A stretch of DNA of 5,639 nucleotides from Kiritimatiellia bacterium (GTDB taxonomy: Bacteria > Verrucomicrobiota > Kiritimatiellia > RFP12 > UBA1067). The stretch spans positions 1 through 5,639 of the forward strand of contig JAFRNO010000252.1 in assembly GCA_017430155.1 (NCBI GenBank), in the 5' to 3' direction. A model generated the notes under the pieces. The model saw only the letters and a program-made list of their open reading frames with translations, was not told the origin of the DNA and ran no database searches. Of the stretch, positions 1 through 5,639 are shown in pieces. A program made the translations under genes and the position numbers. Position 1 is the first letter of the stretch. Every line of letters starts with the position of its first letter.

Positions 1-552
1 GACGCCGTGGGGACGGCCGTGTCGTCGTTCGACGTCGTGGACCGCATCATGGAGACGCTGAGCGACGCCCGGCTCTACCCGGCGCTGAAGCGCGTGGTGC
101 TGGTGGGCTTCTCGGCGGGCGGACAGTTCACCGGGCGGTACGTCGCCACGGGGAAGTGCCCGCTCCGCAAGGACCTCGCGGTGGACTTCGCCGTCATCGC
201 GCCGTCGACGGAACTGCGCCTGGATCCGGACACGACCTGGCACTACGGGCTCAAGGACCGGCCGCGATATTCCGCGAAACTCACGGAAGCGGAGATCCGC
301 CGCAACCTCGCGTCGCGCCGCGTGTGGCGCGGCTGCGGCACGGCGGACGTGACGCGCGGTTCGCTGGACGTGTCGCCGCCGGCCATGCAGCAGGGCAAGA
401 ACCGCTATGACCGCTTCACCAACTTCAAGGAGTACCTCAAGGGATACCCCGACTGGGCGGCGAAGGTGTCGTTCCACGACATCCCCGGCGTCGGCCACAG
501 CGGGGCGGTGTTCCGAGACGCTGCGCTTCTCGATTTCATCGCAGGGCGTTGA
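1..552 (+). CDS. Alpha/beta hydrolase (esterase/lipase-like), C-terminal part, 5' end outside window
   Basis: The frame is open from base 1 to a TGA at 550-552, so the gene begins upstream; the GTG at base 7 is unlikely to be the true start because coding sense continues to the window edge. The nucleophile elbow G-F-S-A-G-G follows a hydrophobic strand (VVLVGFSAGG), with the serine at 112-114. A candidate acid is the Asp at 346-348 in GCGTADV, and the His at 496-498 in GVGHSG stands close to the C-terminus. This order (Ser, Asp, His) and spacing fit the alpha/beta hydrolase fold. The family hydrolyses esters or related bonds; no substrate can be read here, although a carbohydrate esterase would fit the neighbours. 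Cellular location is unknown because the N-terminus is missing. A 33-base gap containing a promoter separates it from the next gene, so the downstream pair can probably be transcribed independently. The fold is fairly certain, the substrate is not. Confidence 0.85.
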   Translation, partial: DAVGTAVSSFDVVDRIMETLSDARLYPALKRVVLVGFSAGGQFTGRYVATGKCPLRKDLAVDFAVIAPSTELRLDPDTTWHYGLKDRPRYSAKLTEAEIRRNLASRRVWRGCGTADVTRGSLDVSPPAMQQGKNRYDRFTNFKEYLKGYPDWAAKVSFHDIPGVGHSGAVFRDAALLDFIAGR

Positions 553-577
553 CGGCAGCGGGGGGAATTGTTATACT
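549..577 (+). promoter_or_regulatory. Sigma70-like promoter for the glycosidase-like gene
   Basis: A -35 box TTGACG (549-554) and a -10 box TATACT (572-577) are separated by exactly 17 bases. Each differs from the consensus (TTGACA, TATAAT) at one position. The -35 box overlaps the TGA stop of the upstream hydrolase gene. Transcription would be expected to start near 583-586, which coincides with the ATG at 586, implying a leaderless or almost leaderless mRNA. The fit is visible in the sequence; activity is inferred. Confidence 0.7.
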
Positions 578-581
578 GCCG
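553..581. repeat. Short inverted repeat straddling the promoter spacer
   Basis: CGGCAG (553-558) and CTGCCG (576-581) are perfect reverse complements separated by 17 bases. The right arm overlaps the last two bases of the -10 box. It could be a binding site for a dimeric regulator. A terminator stem for the upstream gene is less likely, because the loop is long and no T-run follows. A 6-bp arm can also occur by chance in GC-rich DNA. Confidence 0.25.
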
Positions 582-585
582 GCGT

Positions 586-2394
586 ATGAAAAAGCAAGTC
601 ATCTTCATGCGCCTGCTGGCAGGCGCGCTCGTGGGTGCGTCGTGCGCCGCATCGGCGATCGACGTGACGTTTGAAATCGCGATGAAGGACGGCCGGTTCC
701 GCAGCGAACAGGCCGCGCTGGAGCGGAAGGACGGCGCCGTGACGTTCCGCCTCGCCCGCGCCGCCATCCCCGAGGGCGTGAAGTACGTGAAGCTGAAGCC
801 AGACTTCGCCCGCGCGAAGGCGGGCGACGAGGGCTACTGGGTGAACTCCGACGGCGAGCTCGGCACGTTCAAGGCGCGCGAGAAGGACGCCGTGCGCGTC
901 AGCAAGCGCCCGCACATGCCGTTCTTCGGCATGAAGACGCCGCGCGGGACGTGGGTGGCCATCGTGAAGGGGATGTCCTGGAACTACTCGCTCGCGGTCG
1001 AGCTGAAGAACGGATACTACACGCTCGCGCCGACGTTCGAGCACCACCTCGCCGAGTCGAAGGAGGACATCGAGGTGGAGTTCCGCTGGCTGAAGGGCGA
1101 CGACGCGGACTACAGTGGCATGGCGAAGGTCTACCGCGCGTGGCAGCTCGCGCGCAAGGAGGTGGTGCCGCTGGCGGAACGCGTGAAGAAGCAGCCGCTC
1201 CTCGACTACATGGTGAAGTGGCCCGAGGTGCGCGTGCGTCTCGCGTGGAAGCCGGTGCCGAGTCCCGTGCCGGAGCAGACCGTGAAGGACGAGCCGCCGG
1301 TGAGGCCGGTGATCACCTTCGACCGCTTCAAGCGGATCGTGGACGAGTTCAAGGCGCAGGGCGTCGGCGGCGCGGAGTTCTGCCTCGTGGGGTGGAACGT
1401 GGGCGGACACGACGGCCGCTGGCCGCAGATCTTCCCCGTGGAGCCGCTGCTCGGCGGCGAGGCGAAGCTGAAGGAGGCGATCGCCTGGGCGCAGACGAAC
1501 GGCTACTACGTGGTGGCGCACTGCAACCACCGCGACGCCTACATCATCGCGGACTCCTGGGACGCCGAGTACATCGTGGAGAAGAACCCCGACGGTTCCC
1601 TGCGCCGCGGCAAGGGCACGTGGGGCGGCGGGCGGATGTACACGATCTGCCCCAAGCGCGCGTACGAGCGCTTCGTGACCAAGGACATGCCGATGGTGGC
1701 CGCGATGGGCTTCCGCGGCCTCCACTACCTCGACGTGTTCAGCTGCGTGCCGCCGCCGTTCTGCGACGACCCGCGCCACCCCGTCAACGAGCGCGACGGC
1801 ATCAAGTGGGTGGGGCACATCCTGCAGCTCGGACGCGACACGTTCGGCGGCATCGCCTCCGAGGGCGGCTACGACCAGAACGCGGGCCAGCTCGACTACG
1901 TGCTCTACACGTCGTTCTCGCAGCCGCTCGATCCGTCCAAGTACCCCGCGCTCGTGGACCGCTACGTCCCGCTCTTCGAGATCGTCTACAACGGCATCAT
2001 CCTCTCGAACCCGTTCACGACCACCGTCAACGCGCCGATCAAGGGACGCCCGAGCGAGCTCAAGACGGTCGAGTTCGCGGCGCGTCCCTCGTTCTACTTC
2101 CACGCGAACTTCCTCTCCACCGGACGGAACTGGATGGGCGACACGGACCTCGAGTGCTTCACGGACGAGCAGCTTGTTGCGAGCGTGGCGGCGATCAAGC
2201 GCGGCGTGGACGCCTACCGCGACCTCGCGCGCCTCCAGTACCGCTTCATTGACCGCCACGCGGAAGCGGCGCCCGGCGTGTTCCTCACGCAGTACGACGA
2301 CGGCACGAAAGTGTTCGTGAACTACAACAAGGCGCCGGCGACCGTCGACGGCACCTCCATCCCCGCCGAGGACTGGCGCCTCGTGCAGCCCTAA
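586..2394 (+). CDS. Exported putative glycoside hydrolase, TIM-barrel (DUF5696/GH101-like)
   Basis: This 602-residue protein has a Sec-type signal peptide: KK at the start, a hydrophobic stretch, then an AASA site with likely cleavage after residue 24. A beta-rich N-terminal domain (about 25-200) contains a YSGMAKVYRAWQ segment leading into the catalytic region. The barrel-like part (about 230-540) shows strand motifs GGAEFCLVGWNVGG, YYVVAHCNHRD (from about 308), GLHYLDVFS and GGIASEGG. Candidate catalytic residues are D383 (in YLDV) and E426 (in ASEGG), by analogy with retaining TIM-barrel glycosidases. A small beta-type C-terminal piece (about 545-602) follows. The family name is a judgement from motif layout, and the substrate is unknown. 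The ATG at 586 is chosen because it gives a normal signal peptide and lies just after a strong promoter; no Shine-Dalgarno sequence is present at usable spacing. The ATG at 607 (residue 8) is a possible alternative. The next gene starts 11 bases after the stop, so the two are almost certainly co-transcribed. Confidence 0.85.
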   Translation: MKKQVIFMRLLAGALVGASCAASAIDVTFEIAMKDGRFRSEQAALERKDGAVTFRLARAAIPEGVKYVKLKPDFARAKAGDEGYWVNSDGELGTFKAREKDAVRVSKRPHMPFFGMKTPRGTWVAIVKGMSWNYSLAVELKNGYYTLAPTFEHHLAESKEDIEVEFRWLKGDDADYSGMAKVYRAWQLARKEVVPLAERVKKQPLLDYMVKWPEVRVRLAWKPVPSPVPEQTVKDEPPVRPVITFDRFKRIVDEFKAQGVGGAEFCLVGWNVGGHDGRWPQIFPVEPLLGGEAKLKEAIAWAQTNGYYVVAHCNHRDAYIIADSWDAEYIVEKNPDGSLRRGKGTWGGGRMYTICPKRAYERFVTKDMPMVAAMGFRGLHYLDVFSCVPPPFCDDPRHPVNERDGIKWVGHILQLGRDTFGGIASEGGYDQNAGQLDYVLYTSFSQPLDPSKYPALVDRYVPLFEIVYNGIILSNPFTTTVNAPIKGRPSELKTVEFAARPSFYFHANFLSTGRNWMGDTDLECFTDEQLVASVAAIKRGVDAYRDLARLQYRFIDRHAEAAPGVFLTQYDDGTKVFVNYNKAPATVDGTSIPAEDWRLVQP

Positions 2395-2398
2395 GGAG
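2393..2398 (+). promoter_or_regulatory. Shine-Dalgarno site for the DUF4838-FAD fusion gene
   Basis: AAGGAG begins within the TAA stop of the upstream gene (2392-2394) and is seven bases from the ATG at 2406. This spacing favours 2406 over the in-frame ATG at 2400, which is only one base from the site. The overlap with the stop suggests translational coupling in a two-gene operon. It contrasts with the upstream gene, which lacks such a site. Confidence 0.8.
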
Positions 2399-2405
2399 AA
2401 TGCGC

Positions 2406-5400
2406 ATGAAAAAATTGACTGGATTGATCGCGTTGGCGGCGTTCTTCGCCATGGGAGAGGCGCCTGAACTTGTGCTGGCGGAACGCGGGAAGCCTGCCGC
2501 GTGTGCTATCGTGGTGGCGAAAGACGCGGGGCCGTCTTTGAAGTATGCGGCCGAGGAGCTGCAGCGGTACGTGAAGGAATTGACGGGCGTGGAGTTGCCG
2601 GTCGCGGCGGCGGACGCAATAAATTGCGTCCCTCCCGCGGGAGGGTCGCAGCTTGCTGCGACCGTTAAGGGTACGGCGGCCATTCGCCTGGAACTGACGG
2701 AAGATTACGGTGCGGACGGCTTCCGCCTGACGGCACGGCCGCCCGACCTCGTCATCCGCGGCGGCGTGCGCGGCTGCCTGTACGGCGTGTACGAGCTGCT
2801 GGAGACGTATGGCGGCGTGGGCTGGTACGCCTCATGGCGCACGGTCGTGCCGAAGCGGGACCGCTTCGCGGTGCCGGCGAACCTCGACGACGTGCAGCGG
2901 CCGGCCTTCACGATGCGCATGACGAGTTGGCTGGACGCGACGCACGGCGACTTCGCGGCGCGGTTGCGTCTGAACGGCTCGCGCGCCCACCTGCAGGAGA
3001 AGCACGGCGGGGCGGTGTGCCGTTTCGGGAAGCACATGGGCAGCTGCCACACGTTCAGCTTCCTCCTGCCGCCGAAGAAGTACTTCGCGGAGCATCCCGA
3101 GTACTTCGCGATGCGCGACGGAAAGCGCGAACTGCACGAGAAAAGCGCGCGGTGGGGCTACACCCAGCCGTGCCTCACGAACCCGGACGTGCTGCGCATT
3201 GTGACGTCGAACGTACTGGAGGCGATCAAGGCCGACCCCACGGCGGGCATCTACGGCGTGAGCCAGAATGACAACCGCCTCTACTGCCAGTGCCCCGCGT
3301 GCGCGGCGGTGGACGAGGAGGAGGAGAGCCACGCCGGCACGGTGGTCCGCTTCGTGAACGCCGTCGCCGAGGAGGTGGAGAAGCACTACCCGAACGCGAT
3401 CATCGAGACGCTCGCCTATCAGTACTCGCGCAAGCCGCCGAAGAAGACGCGCCTCCGCCACAACGTGATGCCGTGCCTCTGCTCCATCGAGTGCGACTTC
3501 CACAAGCCGCTCGACGTGAGCCCTTTCAAGAGCAACGTCGACTTCGTGGAGGACATCCGCGGCTGGACGCGCCAGACGGACATGCTCTACCTCTGGGACT
3601 ACACCACCAACTTCCGCAACTACCTCCACGCCTTCCCCAACATCATGGCCCTGCAGGGGAACCTGAGGTTCTTCCGCGCGAACAACGTGAAGTACATGTT
3701 CGAGCAGGGCGACTCGCTCGGCCTCCACGCCGACTTCGGCGAGCTCCGCGCCTGGCTGCTCGCGAAGTGGATGTGGAACCCCGACGCGCCGATGGCGCCG
3801 CTCCTCGACCGCTTCTTCAAGGGCTACTACGGCGCGGCCGCGCCGCACGCGCGGAAGGTGTTCGACGACCTCTACTCCCTGCCGCGCGACTCCGTGACGC
3901 AGCGCCTCGGCATCTACGAGGTCGTGACGAGCACGAACATCCCCACCGCGTTCTTCGAGCGGGCGGAAGGGCACTGGCTCGCCGCCGCCGAGGCGGTGAA
4001 GGGCGACCGCATCTGCGCGCGGAACGTGGAGGCGGCGTATCTCTCCACGATCTTCTCGCTCCTGTACCGTCTGCCGCGTCCGCGCACCGTGTGGGTGACG
4101 CGCCATCCCGAGAACTTCAACTACGACCGCTGCCGCGCCTACGCGCAGCGGCTCCTCGCCGCGCGCAAGCCGTTCAATCTCCGCTTCGCGGAGAACGGCG
4201 AGCGAGAGAAGGCCTTCCGCGAGGAGATCGCGGCGATGGCGGCGGCGACCGTGCCGACGACGGCATGCGACTGCGCGGAGGTGCCGGCGTCGCGTCTGAA
4301 GCTCGCCGTGCCGGGCGTGCGGGGCGAGTACGCGAAAGACCCCGGCACGCTCGACGGCACGGCGATCAAGCTTTTCAACACGCACTACGAGTGGAGCGTG
4401 CGGCTCGACCTGGCGTCGGTCGCGTACGATCCCGACGTCACGTACAAGGTGCGCGTGCGCGTACGCGTGGAGAAGGAGCCGGACGCGAAGGGCGAGGCGT
4501 TCTGGGCGGGCGTGTACGACACGCCGGCGAAGAAGGGCCATGGCAGCATCTCGGTGAAGGCTGAGAGGTGCGGCGACGGGTATGCGTGGTACGATGTCTG
4601 CAAATGGAAGCCCCGCGACGGTCAGTACTTCTGGCTGGGACCGGGCCGCTTCAAGAAGAACGGCGGCGTCTCCGCGATCAAGTCCGTGTGGGTCGACCGC
4701 GTCGAAATCTCCCGCGTGGACTCGGCGGTCCGGGCGGAGGTCGTGACCGCGGATCTGGTGGTCTACGGAAGTTCGCCGGCTGCGGTGTCCGCCGCCGTGA
4801 AGGCCGTGGACATGGGCTTGAAGCCGGTCGTCGTGTCGCCCGAGCAACACGTGGGCGGGCTCACCGTGTCCGGACTCGGCTTCACCGATTCCGGCAACAC
4901 GTCGTCCATCGGCGGGCTCGCCCGCCAGTTCTACCACCGCATCTACCTCGTCTACCAGGAGCCGTCCGCCTGGCGCTGGGAACGGATGGAGGATTTCAAG
5001 GCCGGCGGACAGGGGACGAAGGCGATCGTCCACGCGGAGCAGACGATGTGGACGTTCGAGCCGCACGTCGCGGAGCGCGTGTTCGCCGCGTGGCTCGCGG
5101 AGAAGGGCGTGCCGGTGCGGCGCGGGGAATGCCTCGACCGCGAGAAGGGCGTGAAGAAGGCGGACGGGCGGATCGTCTCGATCGCCACGCTCTCGGGCAA
5201 CACGTACCGCGGTAGCTACTTCATCGACGCCACGTACGAGGGCGACCTCATGGCGGCCGCCGGCGTTCCGTACCGGGTCGGGCGCGAGAGCTGTTCCGAG
5301 TTCGGCGAGACGTGGAACGGCAACCAGGTGGGCGTATTGCACCACAGGCACCATTTCCGCGACTGGAAGGTCTCGCCCTACAAGGTCCCCGGCGATCCCT

Positions 5401-5639
5401 CCAGCGGACTGTGCGCCCTGGTGGACGCGTCCGCGCCGGGCGTGCGCGGCGCAGGCGACCGCCGCGTGCAGGCCTACTGCTACCGCCTCTGCATGACGGA
5501 CGACCCGCGCAACCGCATTCCGTTCGCGAAGCCGTCCGGATACGATCCCGCCCGCTACGCGCTGCTCGCCCGCGTCTACGCGCAGGGATATTCCGAGACG
5601 TTCGCGAAGTTCGACCGCATCGCGAACCACAAGACGGAC
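2406..5639 (+). CDS. DUF4838 - beta-sandwich - FAD-dependent oxidoreductase fusion, 3' end outside window
   Basis: At least 1078 codons run without a stop from ATG 2406 to the window end. Residues 1 to about 25 form a Sec-like signal peptide without a twin-arginine motif. Residues about 27-135 resemble the GH67 N-terminal domain (AAEELQRYVKELTG; LYGVYELLETYGGVGWY). Residues about 185-450 match DUF4838: YGVSQND (283-289), a CxCxxC cluster (C294, C296, C299) followed by acidic residues 303-307, IEC (361-363), WDY (397-399) and E433-Q-G-D. A helical stretch follows, then a beta-sandwich or carbohydrate-binding-like region (about 628-777). From about 782 a PF12831-type FAD oxidoreductase begins: VVYGSSPAAV (dinucleotide-binding loop from G788), EQHVGGLTVSGLGFTDSG (G817, G818), IGGLAR, FEPHVAE and DATYEGDLMAAAG. 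DUF4838 is glycosidase-like but of unproven activity; the flavin domain's substrate is unknown. From memory of homologues, a few hundred residues are missing beyond the window. A palindromic insert codes for residues 70-86. Family assignments are strong; why the modules are joined is inference. Confidence 0.93.
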   Translation, partial: MKKLTGLIALAAFFAMGEAPELVLAERGKPAACAIVVAKDAGPSLKYAAEELQRYVKELTGVELPVAAADAINCVPPAGGSQLAATVKGTAAIRLELTEDYGADGFRLTARPPDLVIRGGVRGCLYGVYELLETYGGVGWYASWRTVVPKRDRFAVPANLDDVQRPAFTMRMTSWLDATHGDFAARLRLNGSRAHLQEKHGGAVCRFGKHMGSCHTFSFLLPPKKYFAEHPEYFAMRDGKRELHEKSARWGYTQPCLTNPDVLRIVTSNVLEAIKADPTAGIYGVSQNDNRLYCQCPACAAVDEEEESHAGTVVRFVNAVAEEVEKHYPNAIIETLAYQYSRKPPKKTRLRHNVMPCLCSIECDFHKPLDVSPFKSNVDFVEDIRGWTRQTDMLYLWDYTTNFRNYLHAFPNIMALQGNLRFFRANNVKYMFEQGDSLGLHADFGELRAWLLAKWMWNPDAPMAPLLDRFFKGYYGAAAPHARKVFDDLYSLPRDSVTQRLGIYEVVTSTNIPTAFFERAEGHWLAAAEAVKGDRICARNVEAAYLSTIFSLLYRLPRPRTVWVTRHPENFNYDRCRAYAQRLLAARKPFNLRFAENGEREKAFREEIAAMAAATVPTTACDCAEVPASRLKLAVPGVRGEYAKDPGTLDGTAIKLFNTHYEWSVRLDLASVAYDPDVTYKVRVRVRVEKEPDAKGEAFWAGVYDTPAKKGHGSISVKAERCGDGYAWYDVCKWKPRDGQYFWLGPGRFKKNGGVSAIKSVWVDRVEISRVDSAVRAEVVTADLVVYGSSPAAVSAAVKAVDMGLKPVVVSPEQHVGGLTVSGLGFTDSGNTSSIGGLARQFYHRIYLVYQEPSAWRWERMEDFKAGGQGTKAIVHAEQTMWTFEPHVAERVFAAWLAEKGVPVRRGECLDREKGVKKADGRIVSIATLSGNTYRGSYFIDATYEGDLMAAAGVPYRVGRESCSEFGETWNGNQVGVLHHRHHFRDWKVSPYKVPGDPSSGLCALVDASAPGVRGAGDRRVQAYCYRLCMTDDPRNRIPFAKPSGYDPARYALLARVYAQGYSETFAKFDRIANHKTD
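2612..2663. repeat. Triple palindromic element embedded in coding sequence
   Basis: Three perfect palindromic units lie back to back. The first is GGACGCAAT-AA-ATTGCGTCC (2612-2631), the second is CCCTCCCGCGGGAGGG (2630-2645), and the third is GGTCGCAGC-TT-GCTGCGACC (2644-2663). Neighbouring units share two bases. The second unit is uninterrupted; the other two have a two-base centre. Within the gene the block corresponds to 17 whole codons (2613-2663), read as DAINCVPPAGGSQLAAT, residues 70-86. These lie in a loop between the first helix-strand unit (GVELPV) and AIRLELTEDYG. No target-site duplication is obvious in the flanks. The structure resembles in concept the Rickettsia palindromic elements that insert in frame into genes; no relation in sequence is claimed. 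No second copy is present in this window. Confidence 0.85.

Noticed and set aside
550..581. Intrinsic terminator after the alpha/beta hydrolase gene
   Set aside because: The only stem has 6-bp arms and a 17-base loop, and no T-run follows; the region is better explained as a promoter.
568..588. TTG at 568 as an earlier start for the glycosidase-like gene
   Set aside because: It would lie upstream of and overlap the -10 box, has no Shine-Dalgarno sequence, and would place MLYCRR before an otherwise normal signal peptide.
2169..2181. GCAGCTTGTTGCG as a second copy of the third palindrome
   Set aside because: It resembles only the core, is not a perfect palindrome, lacks the other two units, and encodes an ordinary helix (DEQLVASVAAIK).
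571..2259. A minus-strand open frame of about 560 codons opposite the glycosidase-like gene
   Set aside because: It has the same shadow character: repetitive R/H/V/L/E composition and no domain signal, and it runs fully antisense to a convincing exported protein.
2400..2405. In-frame ATG at 2400 as start of the fusion gene
   Set aside because: It is one base from the Shine-Dalgarno site; the ATG at 2406 has proper seven-base spacing and begins a typical MKK signal peptide.
3290..4564. Plus-strand open frame in another phase inside the fusion gene
   Set aside because: It is very rich in Arg, Gly, Ala and Pro, as expected for an out-of-phase reading of GC-rich coding DNA, while the main frame encodes DUF4838 motifs throughout.
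2832..5630. A minus-strand open frame of about 930 codons opposite the fusion gene
   Set aside because: It mirrors the G/C-biased codons of the plus-strand gene. Its translation is a low-complexity mix of R, H, V, A, L and E without recognisable motifs, whereas the plus strand carries clear conserved domains over the same bases.

Overview
The window is GC-rich bacterial DNA carrying one compact plus-strand gene cluster of three genes, the first and last cut by the window edges. Codon third positions are strongly G/C biased. The protein families (an exported TIM-barrel glycosidase-like protein, DUF4838, and a PF12831-type FAD-dependent oxidoreductase) are typical of saccharolytic PVC-group bacteria such as Kiritimatiellota, Lentisphaerota or Verrucomicrobiota. 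That placement is inferred from remembered family distribution, not from any marker gene.

Layout: (1) bases 1-552 hold the C-terminal part of an alpha/beta hydrolase with a complete-looking Ser/Asp/His set. (2) Bases 549-577 form a very good sigma70-like promoter (TTGACG, 17-bp spacer, TATACT) whose -35 box overlaps the stop of gene 1. Its expected start point lies at or within 2-3 bases of the next ATG, so the transcript would be leaderless or nearly so. (3) Bases 586-2394 encode a 602-residue exported protein that looks like a glycoside hydrolase TIM barrel (DUF5696/GH101-like by inspection). (4) Eleven bases later, with a Shine-Dalgarno sequence overlapping the previous stop, starts a very large gene (2406 to the window end, at least 1078 codons). 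It joins a GH67-N-like/DUF4838 module, a beta-sandwich-like module and an FAD-dependent oxidoreductase in one uninterrupted frame.

The two most unusual points lie in this last gene. First, DUF4838 and the FAD oxidoreductase, which I know as separate proteins, are fused with a linker of about ten residues. Second, three back-to-back perfect palindromes (2612-2663) sit inside the coding sequence and are translated as 17 in-frame residues in a variable loop of the N-terminal domain. This looks like a small palindromic element tolerated as coding sequence.

Taken together, the genes suggest a carbohydrate-processing locus: a small hydrolase/esterase, a glycosidase-like enzyme, and a bifunctional protein coupling a glycosidase-like module to a redox module. 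The substrate cannot be read from the sequence. There is no stretch over 300 bases without a gene. I saw no RNA genes, CRISPR array, insertion sequence or clear intrinsic terminator.
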